From assembly GCF_900215725.1 (NCBI RefSeq), contig NZ_LT962470.1, positions 1-64,000 on the forward strand: a stretch of 64,000 bases of DNA, in the 5' to 3' direction. The translations under genes and the position numbers were made by a program. The notes below the pieces were generated by a model, which worked only from the letters and a program-made list of their open reading frames with translations, did not search any database and was not told the origin of the DNA. This DNA is from Ezakiella peruensis (GTDB lineage Bacteria > Bacillota > Clostridia > Tissierellales > Peptoniphilaceae). Shown here piece after piece: positions 9,177-19,386 of the stretch. How positions within the stretch are numbered: position 1 is the stretch's first letter; the number at the start of each line of letters is the position of its first letter.

Positions 9177-9895
9177 GATTGTTTTCTACTTAAAATTCCC
9201 CCTGTAATTAGTCCAGCAATAATTGCCTCAGGTATACCATTTAAAAATACCACTGAAAGTATATAGTACAAGACACCCTTGCGGTCCATATTTTTGATGC
9301 CCATCATCTTATCTGAGTAGATCAAATAGATTGAGCCCATGACCATTGCCGTATGGCAAATTGTAGCTATAACTGCCGAGACGAAGCCCGGTGTGATTAT
9401 ATTTTCCTTCTTGATTGTCATAATCCAAATCATCACAATCAGTACTAGCGAAATTAATCCAATTACAATTCCCAAAGTCTTCCCATCTTTAAAGGCCTTT
9501 ACAAGCGAATAAATAATTTCGATTAGTAAAACTGAGCTAATAATGCTGGTCAGCCTAATCATTTGCTTGTGAGATTTTTCCTTAAGGGCCTTGTAAAGAA
9601 AATAGGCGATCAGTGGAAAAATTATCCTTGGCAAAACACTTATGAGCGGATTTTGAAAGGCAAAGCTCAAAACCGTTGGCTTGGTGTAGTTGGTCCAGAG
9701 GGAATAAAGCCCAAAGGACAGGCCTAAAAATGTGCCCACATAAGGTCCGTAAAGGATGGCCCCAATAATTACTGGGATGTGTAGGGTCGTTGCTCTAATT
9801 GGTCCAAATGGTATAAAACCTAACTGTGTCATTCCGAGAACCAAAATCCATGCTAAGAGGATTGCGGATACAACCAGTTTTTTTGTGTTCTTCAT
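9173..9895 (-). CDS. ECF transporter S-component, probably for pantothenate
   Basis: 240-residue membrane protein with six predicted helices and the ECF S-component pattern: an N-terminal helix with small residues, then a PVIIGAILYGPYVG loop and a repeated glycine-rich helix. It is translationally coupled to coaX by a 4-base overlap, which points to pantothenate (a PanT-like role). This is context, not a signature, and another vitamin is possible. It would need the shared EcfAA'T module, which is not in this window. Confidence 0.7.
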   Translation of the reverse strand: MKNTKKLVVSAILLAWILVLGMTQLGFIPFGPIRATTLHIPVIIGAILYGPYVGTFLGLSFGLYSLWTNYTKPTVLSFAFQNPLISVLPRIIFPLIAYFLYKALKEKSHKQMIRLTSIISSVLLIEIIYSLVKAFKDGKTLGIVIGLISLVLIVMIWIMTIKKENIITPGFVSAVIATICHTAMVMGSIYLIYSDKMMGIKNMDRKGVLYYILSVVFLNGIPEAIIAGLITGGILSRKQS

Positions 9896-9906
9896 AATTT
9901 AAACTC

Positions 9907-11753
<1,847 letters not shown>

Positions 11754-11757
<4 letters not shown>

Positions 11758-12293
11758 ATTTTATAAATCTCCTCCTTTAAGCTGGCTATATATGGGAGAT
11801 TTCTATAGCTCTCCGCATAATCAAGTCCATAGCCAACTATGAAATCGTTTGGCGCAATGTAGCCAACATAATCCAGCTGGACATCAGTTTTTCTTGCTTC
11901 TTTTTTATCCAAAAAGGTTGCAAACTTAACTGAATTTGCCCCACGCCTGGACAAATTGTCTTGCAAGTATTTTAAAGTGTAGCCAGTGTCTACAATGTCT
12001 TCGACTACAAGTACGTCCCTGCCTTCAACTGAAAAGTCCAGGTCTTTTAAAATCCTAACTTCACCAGTCGACTTAGAACTTGCCCCATAACTTGATAAGC
12101 TCATAAAATCAACCAATACTGGCAAATTAATTTGTCTGACTAGGTCTGCCATAAAGATAAAAGAGCCTTTTAAAATGCCGATTACCATTAAATCTTTATC
12201 CATAAAGTCGTGGGTAATTTCTGATCCCATTTCTTTTACTTTTTTTGAAATTTCTTCTTCAGTAAAGAGCATTTCTTTAATCGCCTTGTTCAT
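11754..12293 (-). CDS. hpt: Hypoxanthine phosphoribosyltransferase
   Basis: 179 residues. Purine salvage enzyme joining hypoxanthine or guanine to PRPP. The PRPP-binding loop VLVVEDIVDTGYTL and the flexible-loop region SSYG are both present. An AAGGAGG lies 4 bases before the start, and the gene overlaps tilS by 17 bases. The tilS-hpt-ftsH order is conserved across Firmicutes. Confidence 0.96.
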
Positions 12294-13635
12294 AATACCT
12301 CCTTAAGTAAATTGTGTTTTTTGTATGATCATCAGTGGCCACGCGTTTAGATAGCCACAGGTCTTGAACATATATAATTCCCGCCTCATCACAAGCAATG
12401 ACCAGGGAGTCCCGCTTGTATTTGGGGATTTTTTCATCTATTAATATTTCCTTAAGCTTCTTGGTCCGCCCACCCCTGGTCTCAAAAACATCTCCGGGCA
12501 AGCGTTTTCTGAAAGTAATTTGTCCTTGGATTTTGTCTGCATCCAGTGCAAGATTTTTTTCATCAAAATCTTTTGTCACTTGGAATTTGCATTCACTGAC
12601 ATAGTCTTCATTCAAAGTAAAAATTAAATCGTCATAGGATTTTATAATATAGATGCCAGAAAAACTGGTTCGTTTTTCGCCATCGCTAAAAATTATCTGG
12701 TCAATTTCCCTCAAGTGATAAGAGTAGATATCCTGCTGCTTTGGATTGAGCTTTTTAATAATAGCCATGTAAATATCAGCCCGTGTATAAGGAAAAAGCT
12801 CTAGCATCTTTGAAATAGAAATGCTGATTGTGTCTTCGCTTACATCCGCATCCTTCAAAAAATATTCAACCAGACCCTCTATCAAGAGCCTTGAAGCTTT
12901 TAAATTTCCAATCGCAAGCTCTGCCCTGTTTTTAAAATCAGGCAAAATTTTCTCTATCTGAGGAATTTTATTTATCCTCATATCATTTCTAGATACATCG
13001 TCTATAAAATTGGTCTCGTCAATACAGTATGGAATTTCGTGTTCGTCCAAGTATTTTAAAATCTCATCTTTGCCAATATTTAAAAGGGGCCTAAAAAATA
13101 TTCCCTCTCGGACTTTTATACCTGCAAGACCATTTAAACCTGCTGCCCTTTCAAAGTTCATAAGGACGGTTTCAATGTCGTCGTCCAAATGGTGGCCAGT
13201 TATAACAGTAGTCGTGCCGATTTCCTCAGCTATTCCTTTTAGGTCAGCGTATCTTTTGACCCGGCCAGCTTCTTCAGTGCCAAGCCCAGATTTTTTTGCA
13301 AGTCGGTCTATATTTGCAGTCTCCAGATGGAGGATGATATCATTATCTGCACAGAGGCCTTTGACGAAGTTTTCATCACGGTCTGCAGTCTGACGCAGCT
13401 GGTGGTTCAAGTGGTAGGCGTGAATTTCAAAATTAAATTCAGCTTGCAAGGCCTTTAAGACTTTTAAAACAAAAATAGAGTCAGGGCCACCCGACAGGGC
13501 AACCAAGACTTTCTTTTCATTTTTGAAGATCTCATCTTGACAAAAGCAAGTGAAATATTCTTCTATATTATTTTTTCGGTTTACCAGAACCTCTTCGTCT
13601 GGATGTTCTTTGGTTAATGGATTGAATTTTTTCAT
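12277..13635 (-). CDS. tilS: tRNA(Ile)-lysidine synthase
   Basis: 452 residues. It modifies the wobble C of tRNA-Ile(CAU) to lysidine, switching it from Met to Ile decoding. The PP-loop ATPase motif SGGPDS lies about 45 residues in, followed by GHHLDDDIETVLMN. A C-terminal TilS domain starts near ITFRKRLPGD. The ATG at 13635 is chosen because AAGGA lies 5 bases before it; a TTG at 13650 has no ribosome binding site. It still overlaps the S1 gene by 68 bases. Confidence 0.93.
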   Translation of the reverse strand: MKKFNPLTKEHPDEEVLVNRKNNIEEYFTCFCQDEIFKNEKKVLVALSGGPDSIFVLKVLKALQAEFNFEIHAYHLNHQLRQTADRDENFVKGLCADNDIILHLETANIDRLAKKSGLGTEEAGRVKRYADLKGIAEEIGTTTVITGHHLDDDIETVLMNFERAAGLNGLAGIKVREGIFFRPLLNIGKDEILKYLDEHEIPYCIDETNFIDDVSRNDMRINKIPQIEKILPDFKNRAELAIGNLKASRLLIEGLVEYFLKDADVSEDTISISISKMLELFPYTRADIYMAIIKKLNPKQQDIYSYHLREIDQIIFSDGEKRTSFSGIYIIKSYDDLIFTLNEDYVSECKFQVTKDFDEKNLALDADKIQGQITFRKRLPGDVFETRGGRTKKLKEILIDEKIPKYKRDSLVIACDEAGIIYVQDLWLSKRVATDDHTKNTIYLRRYYEQGD

Positions 13636-13948
13636 TTGATTCCTTGACAAACTTAGACATTAGTTTTTCAAAGGCAGAATCTTCGGGGCCCTTTTCAATA
13701 AATTTCGGTGCCGGTGGTTCTTCCAAGGCCTTCATAGAAAGTGCAATCTTGCCATCTTCATTGCTGATAACCTTGGCCTTGACCAGGTCTCCAACCTTGA
13801 CAAAGTCGTTTATGTTTTCAACAAATTCATTTGACAGCTCAGATATGTGAACCAAGCCACTTTCATCGCCCTCCAAGTCTACAAAGCAACCGAAGTTTGA
13901 AACCCCGTTTACCTTACCCTCAATAATGTCTCCTACTTTTAATACCAT
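13568..13948 (-). CDS. S1 domain RNA-binding protein (YabR/CvfD-like)
   Basis: 126 residues. A single S1 OB-fold fills residues 1-75 (GDIIEGKVNGVSNFGCFVDL, then GLVHISELS), followed by a linker and a basic Arg/Lys-rich tail. Small S1 proteins of this type sit upstream of tilS in many Firmicutes and associate with ribosomes or RNA. It is the first gene of the nine-gene operon that ends with lysS. Confidence 0.9.
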   Translation of the reverse strand: MVLKVGDIIEGKVNGVSNFGCFVDLEGDESGLVHISELSNEFVENINDFVKVGDLVKAKVISNEDGKIALSMKALEEPPAPKFIEKGPEDSAFEKLMSKFVKESNEKIQSINQRTSRRRGSGKPKK

Positions 13949-13971
13949 AATTCCTCCTGTTTATCAGGCTT

Positions 13972-14000
13972 ATTGTACAACATATGCCGTTAAAAGTCAA
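13972..14000 (-). promoter_or_regulatory. Promoter of the S1-to-lysS operon
   Basis: Minus-strand TTGACT (13995-14000) and TACAAT (13972-13977) with 17-base spacing, just upstream of the AGGAGG of the S1 gene. No other clear promoter or terminator is seen until lysS ends, so nine genes probably share this one. Confidence 0.7.
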
Positions 14001-14030
14001 TGAATCTAGGACTTTGCAAGACTTTTAAAA

Positions 14031-14059
14031 TAAAAAAGACGGCTAAGATTTAGCCGTCT
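14031..14059 (-). terminator. Terminator of the stalk-thioredoxin gene
   Basis: A 10-bp stem (14038-14047 with 14050-14059) with a tight loop, followed on the minus strand by a T6 run, 12 bases past the stop. Confidence 0.85.
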
Positions 14060-14070
14060 AAAAATTTTTA

Positions 14071-15156
14071 TTAATGATTTTGAATTTCAATATCTGTTGG
14101 GAATTTTTTCCCCGCAGATAATTCATTTACAATAAAATCTATTTGTGAATTTGTCAAGGCCCCCTTGAAAAGGCCAAGGACTTTGCCATTTTTTGTGAAA
14201 ACTGAATGAGGAACGGTCTTTACATCATAAGATGCAACAATATCATAACCTGAAGTCGCCTTAAAAACCGGTAGCCTCCAATCATTTGCATCAAACAGCC
14301 TCTTGACCTCAGATATATCTTGGTCCAGGGAAACTGCAATCACGTCCACGTCCGCCCTCTTGTTTGACTCAGCCAAGTCTGGCATTTCGCTTACGCAATA
14401 TGAGCATGAGCTTTGGAAAAAATTATAAATTTGAATCTTGTCCTTTATAAGCCTGCCAAGGCTGATATTATTTTCTGACCCGTCAATCATATCCACAGTA
14501 AACTTTGGCATGGTAGAACCGATTGCAAAGTTGCTAGCAAAATTATATGAGCCTTCGCTAGGATTTATTAGGTCTGCAGCAAGGGATATATAGTTTTTAT
14601 CTTTGCTATCATTACCGTCATTTATAATGGGCTTTTGATTTTTATCATCGTCTACCAATAGGTCAACATTTTCTCCTGACCCAGTTGCCAGTAAAATCGC
14701 CCCAGTAGCTTCGTCCCAATCAACACCTAGGCCAATTAAATTACCCAATTGTCTAAGCTGTAAATAATTGTTTTCATTTATCAGAACAGTTTCAATTTGC
14801 TTTGCCTGGCCATTTAAAAGCAGATTGATATTTCCCTTTTGCCCAGTCACATTACCGGCCGCAAGCGGAGTCAAGTCACCGGCCAGTTTTTGATAAGGGC
14901 TGGCAGTTATAATAAGTACATTACCAGTAGCCTCGTCCCAGTCCACATTAAACTGAGAACCAGTCCCATTTAAAAGGGCAGCCATGTCCCTTAACTTAAC
15001 ATAATTTCTTTCATTTATCAGATAAGAACCGACCTTAACCTCTTGGCCGTTTAGCAAAACCTTTTGAAAAGTCCTCTCGCCAGTCACATTTTCAGCAAAA
15101 ATATTAGCCGAAAAAACAATTAAACAAGCGATTAGAATAATAAATCTCTTTTTCAT
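14071..15156 (-). CDS. Secreted stalk-domain/thioredoxin-like fusion protein
   Basis: 361 residues. A signal peptide (about 1-21, ending AFA or AEN) leads into two copies of a copper-amine-oxidase N-terminal-like stalk unit. Both have NERNYVKLRD/NENNYLQLRQ followed by DWDEATG. After a linker (about 165-210), residues 215-355 are a TlpA/AhpC-type thioredoxin fold with the redox motif CSYC and the cis-proline VPHS loop. It is probably a surface-tethered disulfide reductase or isomerase. The combination of wall-stalk repeats with a thioredoxin is uncommon. It is a monocistronic unit with its own terminator. Confidence 0.85.
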   Translation of the reverse strand: MKKRFIILIACLIVFSANIFAENVTGERTFQKVLLNGQEVKVGSYLINERNYVKLRDMAALLNGTGSQFNVDWDEATGNVLIITASPYQKLAGDLTPLAAGNVTGQKGNINLLLNGQAKQIETVLINENNYLQLRQLGNLIGLGVDWDEATGAILLATGSGENVDLLVDDDKNQKPIINDGNDSKDKNYISLAADLINPSEGSYNFASNFAIGSTMPKFTVDMIDGSENNISLGRLIKDKIQIYNFFQSSCSYCVSEMPDLAESNKRADVDVIAVSLDQDISEVKRLFDANDWRLPVFKATSGYDIVASYDVKTVPHSVFTKNGKVLGLFKGALTNSQIDFIVNELSAGKKFPTDIEIQNH

Positions 15157-15202
15157 AAAATCCTCCTGCCCTAATTATACCATAGATAAAAAAACTTGCC
15201 AA

Positions 15203-15227
15203 GAAAAAAGCCCGATTAAAATCGAGC
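15203..15227 (-). terminator. Terminator of the regulator-ABC operon
   Basis: A 7-bp stem including one G-U pair (15210-15216 with 15221-15227) touches the permease stop codon and is followed on the minus strand by T6. Confidence 0.7.
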
Positions 15228-16795
15228 TAGTATCTAATCCTAAAAGTCTTGTGGAATTTTCTCCTTAAAATTATAAATGTTATGAGAGTCAGAATAAATA
15301 TTCCTCCAACTGGATAAATAACTTTGGCCATATCCATTGAAGACATAAAGGACAAACCAATGATTGCCATCATAAGACCTTGAATCACCTTATAAACAGG
15401 ACTCTTGTTTGAAAGGTCTGAGCTATAGGGGCAAAGTACATAATATATAATTATCTCCATAAGCTCCCTAGTTAACAGAATCATCGCATAGACAGCGAGT
15501 GTTAAGGGGATTTGTTTGAAATCAAAATCAACCTTATTTATTAATCCTATCAAGCCAACAAAGACTATGGCCAGCAAGAAATTTGGTAAAACCATCTTGG
15601 CAATATATCTTAACCGAGTAGAGATGGATTTTTTTATGGCCTCGCTATCGTAAAGATTGTGGTACATAAGAGGCATGTCGATATTTCTAAAACACATCTG
15701 CAGATAAGTCCCTGCCATGGCAGAAGATAGGACCATTACAATTCCAAAAGTTTGCAGGCCCGCAAAGCCCTTGTTGCCAGCAGATATCCCCAGTTTAAAA
15801 AGTATAATATAAACCAGGGCTGTAAAAATCATTCCATTGGTCTTGGAGAAAAATTGTTTCTTTAAGATATCTTTAAACCTTGTCTCAAAGGCCTTTTCAA
15901 TGTAAGCTTGTGAAGATAGGCCCTTGTGGTCTTCTAAAAATTTAATATTATCCTCAGTACTTATGCCAGCGAGCTCTCTGTAGTCTTCACTCATACTATT
16001 GGTGATTACAAAGCCAACCGAATAAATATTAGACGAACCTATCAGGGTTTTTATTTGGTTGTAGGATTTAAATTTGTAAAAGTAAATTATCCCTGCAAGT
16101 GAAATTATTAAAGATGCAAGAGACAAAATGTAATAAAAATTATTGGTCAGCTTAATTTCAAGCTTAAAATATACCAGCAAGAAGGCTATCACATAAAGGA
16201 CAAACTTGTAAATCGTCCTTAGCAGCTTTTTTATCAATTTATCATGCCTGAGCAGATAAGATATATTTATTAGATTTGAAATATAGGAGCAGGCTGACAT
16301 AAATATAAAAATGCTAATGGCGACCAGGTAATTTTTAAAAATCAAATAAGAGATTATAAAGTGAACCAGGTTTTCCATTATGATGCCTTCCCTAATCTTT
16401 TGCCGATAAAAAATCCTTGGATCTACACCCATTATTCCCATAAACATATAGGCATTTTTCGCATCAGACAAGAATGAAGGATTTGCAAAAGCCTGGGTCA
16501 AGCAAAAGATTATAAGATAAACAAGGACCCTCAGGTCATACATAAAGCTTATGTCGTCAACTCCTAAGAATTTATTTATCCCAACCACGATTATATAATA
16601 GGGCATTATCAACCTTAAAGCAAAGGAGAAGGCAAAATGAATTAGCGCTCCCATAAAACTTATATTTGCTTTTAAATTTTCCTTGGCAATTATTTTCTTA
16701 AAGCCCAGGTGTTTGAGGCCTGGAATCCTTGAAAGTATATACAAAAAAGCATTGAAATTTATAATGGACATTAATTTCGAAAATTTTATAGCCAT
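15227..16795 (-). CDS. Polytopic membrane protein, ABC exporter permease subunit
   Basis: 522 residues with about 12-14 hydrophobic helices and no recognised catalytic motif. The start codon shares its position with the end of the ATPase gene (16795), so the two are translationally coupled; it is therefore the membrane half of that ABC transporter. The helix pattern resembles large two-bundle export permeases of Firmicutes. The substrate is unknown. Confidence 0.65.
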   Translation of the reverse strand: MAIKFSKLMSIINFNAFLYILSRIPGLKHLGFKKIIAKENLKANISFMGALIHFAFSFALRLIMPYYIIVVGINKFLGVDDISFMYDLRVLVYLIIFCLTQAFANPSFLSDAKNAYMFMGIMGVDPRIFYRQKIREGIIMENLVHFIISYLIFKNYLVAISIFIFMSACSYISNLINISYLLRHDKLIKKLLRTIYKFVLYVIAFLLVYFKLEIKLTNNFYYILSLASLIISLAGIIYFYKFKSYNQIKTLIGSSNIYSVGFVITNSMSEDYRELAGISTEDNIKFLEDHKGLSSQAYIEKAFETRFKDILKKQFFSKTNGMIFTALVYIILFKLGISAGNKGFAGLQTFGIVMVLSSAMAGTYLQMCFRNIDMPLMYHNLYDSEAIKKSISTRLRYIAKMVLPNFLLAIVFVGLIGLINKVDFDFKQIPLTLAVYAMILLTRELMEIIIYYVLCPYSSDLSNKSPVYKVIQGLMMAIIGLSFMSSMDMAKVIYPVGGIFILTLITFIILRRKFHKTFRIRY

Positions 16796-17475
16796 TAGAT
16801 CACTTCCATTAAATACTTTTCGAACTCAATCGGCGACTCAAAATCATTCCTGCACTTGTTTAAGAGACCTTCTTTTAAAATCGCAACTTCGTCGCTAACA
16901 TCAGTTGCCAGCTGGACAATATGAGTTGACATTATAATAATGTGGTCGTTTTTCATGGCAATCATCATCTCTTTTATATCGTGGCTAACGATTATATCAA
17001 GCGAGCTAAGTGGTTCATCAAGTAAGATAATAAGCGGCTTTTTGATAAAGGCACACATCATTTGAATCTTGTTTTTCATACCAAAGGAATATTCTTTGAT
17101 CAGCCTATGCTTGTCCGCCTGATCAAAGTTAAATCTCACGAACAATTCGTCTATGTCAAAGTCTTTTACCTTATTAAAATCCACAAAGGCCCTGATAAAT
17201 TCATAGCCAGTTAAAAATTCTGGCAAGACTGGAGCGGCCGACACCAGGTATACATCGTCATGGGCAATCGGTCGAAGCTTTCCATTTTCATCCACCAAAA
17301 TTTCCCCACCATCAATTTTTTCTTGAAAGCTAATGCAGTTAAAGAGAGTTGTCTTACCCGTCCCGTTCCTGCCGATTACACTGTATATAAAGCCCTTGTC
17401 AAAAGTGTAGTCAATATCTTTAAGTACTTCCTTGTCTCCAAAGGATTTTTTTAAATTTTTAACGATTAATTTCAT
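16795..17475 (-). CDS. ABC transporter ATPase
   Basis: 226 residues. Walker A (GRNGTGKTT) is at about 36-44 and Walker B with downstream D-loop reads IILLDEPLSSLD. The signature region is divergent (EYSFGMKNK instead of LSGGQ), as in EcsA/CcmA-like exporters. It overlaps the regulator gene by 4 bases (ATGA) and abuts the permease gene. Confidence 0.88.
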   Translation of the reverse strand: MKLIVKNLKKSFGDKEVLKDIDYTFDKGFIYSVIGRNGTGKTTLFNCISFQEKIDGGEILVDENGKLRPIAHDDVYLVSAAPVLPEFLTGYEFIRAFVDFNKVKDFDIDELFVRFNFDQADKHRLIKEYSFGMKNKIQMMCAFIKKPLIILLDEPLSSLDIIVSHDIKEMMIAMKNDHIIIMSTHIVQLATDVSDEVAILKEGLLNKCRNDFESPIEFEKYLMEVI

Positions 17476-18119
17476 AGATCCTCCTCATATTTTGGACACC
17501 TTTTTATATGGCATGGGTAACACAGCTTATGATTGTAGCAACCGTCCTTGTAAAACATATAGTCAACAAGGCCTAAGTTTATTGCGAATTGAATCAACTG
17601 CCTATTGTTGTCTATTCCAATTTTTTCATAAATTTTTGCCATATATTTTTTAATAGTATGCTCGGAATAGCCAGTATCCTTAGCAATTTCACCCAAGCTA
17701 TCTCCACGTACATATCTCATTATAATATCAGTCTCAGCCCCGTTTATTCTTATCAAAGCCTTTTCCGTCTTTTTAGGAACTTTTTCCAGAGCTTTTTTAA
17801 TATCCGCAAATAAATTGCCCTTAATCTTTGAAAGCCATAGGTATTTTTTGATTCCATAATACTTGCAAAGCAGATTTAATCTGGGCTCATAATCCAGGCT
17901 AAGGACAAATAATATCTTCTTATCCTTGTAGGAAGCAAAGAATTTCTTTATCTCATCCTCAGTCATCAGGTCTCTTGAGTACAAAAATATATCAAAGTCA
18001 TCTGAAATATCAGATCCATAAGCCTTGGCCTCAGACAAAATCTTATCATAAAATAAATCTATCAGCCTATCGGTCTTTGCAATAATATTTATATTTCCGT
18101 AAAGCTTTTTCTTTTTCAA
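17472..18119 (-). CDS. LuxR/GerE-type regulator with C-terminal cysteine cluster
   Basis: 215 residues, starting at a TTG with GGAG 8 bases before it. Residues about 1-115 are an unrecognised alpha/beta region that could be a degenerate receiver. A LuxR-type helix-turn-helix follows (about 125-180, with RGDSLGEIAKDTGYSEHTIKKY). The last 25 residues carry four cysteines spaced C-x5-C-x2-C-x4-C plus two histidines, suggesting a metal or redox site. It is cotranscribed with the ABC genes it presumably controls. Confidence 0.78.
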   Translation of the reverse strand: MKKKKLYGNINIIAKTDRLIDLFYDKILSEAKAYGSDISDDFDIFLYSRDLMTEDEIKKFFASYKDKKILFVLSLDYEPRLNLLCKYYGIKKYLWLSKIKGNLFADIKKALEKVPKKTEKALIRINGAETDIIMRYVRGDSLGEIAKDTGYSEHTIKKYMAKIYEKIGIDNNRQLIQFAINLGLVDYMFYKDGCYNHKLCYPCHIKRCPKYEEDL

Positions 18120-18181
18120 AATACCACTCCTAAGTTCGAACTAATCGCTTTCTATATATAGAGTATATAATAAAACAATAA

Positions 18182-18206
18182 AAAAACATACCCTTTTGGG
18201 TACATT
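18182..18206 (-). terminator. Terminator after the Fic gene
   Basis: A short GC-containing stem (TACCC with GGGTA, 18189-18193 and 18198-18202) is followed on the minus strand by a T7 tract. A second, longer inverted repeat (about 18267-18279 with 18302-18314) lies directly after the fic stop but lacks a good T-run. Confidence 0.5.
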
Positions 18207-18319
18207 TTTAAAATTTAAGCTATCTTTACAAAAATCCTAACTTAAAAACTATTCTCCCTATAATTTTCTCGCCATTTTTTAGGATTTGGCGTAAATAAAA
18301 GAAAAATGGCGAGATTAAT

Positions 18320-19213
18320 TTAATTATCTAAAATTGATAAATACAAATCCAATCTTTCATTCATATATTGAGCGAACAGGTCTGCCATAGCAGAGAGATT
18401 GTCTTTCCCATAATACTCATCAAAGGCTTGATAATATTTCAATCTATCGGTGAATTTTATATCAATAGGTGGATAACCTGCCTTCATGAGCTCTAGGTTT
18501 ATAAGAAGCCTGCCAGTTCTACCATTTCCATCAATAAAAGGGTGGATGCCTTCAAATTCTAAATGAAAGCGAGCAAGTTTTGTCACAAAATCCTCGTCAC
18601 TAGTTTTATAATTTTCCAAAAGTTTTTCCATCTGAGGAATTATTAAATAAGGTTGGACAGGTTCATGGACAGCTCCCATAATTTTAACTGGCACCCTACG
18701 ATAAAGTCCCCTATCCTCTTTTTTGTCTGCCAAAACCAAGTAGTGAATATCTTTAATAATCTTTTCAGACATTTCCGCCCTCTCACTAACAAGCTGACTT
18801 ACATATTCAAAAGCTTCCTTGTGACCAATTACCTCCAAGTGTTCACGCAAAGATTTTTGATCTATTGTCAGGCCTCTTAGAACCATATCCGTTTCACGCA
18901 AGGTCAGAGTGTTCCCTTCAATGGCGTTGGAGTTGTAGGTGTATTCAGTTAAAAAATCTTCATTTAATCTTTGCAGCTCGCCTGCAGTCAAGGGTCTTTT
19001 TTCTTTTAGGGCCAAAAGCTTTTCTTCTAGTATTGGCATTAGAGACTCTGTAGTTTTGTACCTGCCATCACTTGGCTTATTTGCATCGACCGGAATTTTC
19101 CAAGCCCTGCCATCTTTGTAGGCGCCAGAAATTTTTCCCTCTGCACACAAGACTCTGACTCTTCTTTCAGATATGCCCCATTTTTCTGCAGCTTCTTTAA
19201 CTGAAATATACAT
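18320..19213 (-). CDS. Fic-family protein with N-terminal helix-turn-helix
   Basis: 297 residues. Residues 1-45 form an excisionase/MerR-like helix-turn-helix (ISVKEAAEKWGISERRVR, then a wing ending AWKIP). The Fic domain has the full active motif HPFIDGNGRTGR at 224-235 and an inhibitory-helix motif SNAIEG at 95-100. So an auto-inhibited AMP-transferase (or other nucleotidyl transferase) is expected. The DNA-binding domain and the repeated sites over its promoter suggest that it regulates itself. It stands alone between terminators; no separate antitoxin gene is seen. Confidence 0.9.
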   Translation of the reverse strand: MYISVKEAAEKWGISERRVRVLCAEGKISGAYKDGRAWKIPVDANKPSDGRYKTTESLMPILEEKLLALKEKRPLTAGELQRLNEDFLTEYTYNSNAIEGNTLTLRETDMVLRGLTIDQKSLREHLEVIGHKEAFEYVSQLVSERAEMSEKIIKDIHYLVLADKKEDRGLYRRVPVKIMGAVHEPVQPYLIIPQMEKLLENYKTSDEDFVTKLARFHLEFEGIHPFIDGNGRTGRLLINLELMKAGYPPIDIKFTDRLKYYQAFDEYYGKDNLSAMADLFAQYMNERLDLYLSILDN

Positions 19214-19234
19214 TGACCTAACCTCCTTTTCTTA

Positions 19235-19263
19235 ATTATACATTTTTATCGGAACAATAGCAA
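19235..19263 (-). promoter_or_regulatory. Promoter of the fic gene
   Basis: Minus-strand TTGCTA (19258-19263) and perfect TATAAT (19235-19240) with a 17-base spacer, just upstream of the fic ribosome binding site. Its spacer contains the first copy of the iterated element described next. Confidence 0.75.
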
Positions 19264-19301
19264 GGCTATCGGAATAATATTTTGCAATTAGCGGAATAAT
19301 A
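19247..19301. repeat. Three iterons over the fic promoter (candidate operator)
   Basis: Three 13-bp direct repeats of the type TATCGGAATAATA occur at 19247-19259, 19267-19279 and 19289-19301, each differing by one or two bases. Their starts are 20 and 22 bases apart, about two helical turns, so all face the same side. The first lies between -35 and -10 of the fic promoter. Confidence 0.65.
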
Positions 19302-19320
19302 GAATTTGATTTTTAATTGA

Positions 19321-19347
19321 AAATAAAAAACCCCGCCAATACAGGCG
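19321..19347 (-). terminator. Terminator of thiT
   Basis: A short GC stem (19334-19337 with 19344-19347, extended by weaker pairs) is followed on the minus strand by a T-rich run; it lies about 40 bases past the thiT stop. Confidence 0.6.
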
Positions 19348-19386
19348 AGATTTCTAATGAATTATGACTATTTGACTGGTGTCAGT

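Noticed and set aside
18267-18314. Inverted repeat CTCGCCATTTTT after the fic gene as a mobile-element end
   Set aside because: A single hairpin with a 22-base loop right after a stop codon; better explained as an RNA hairpin at the end of the transcript.
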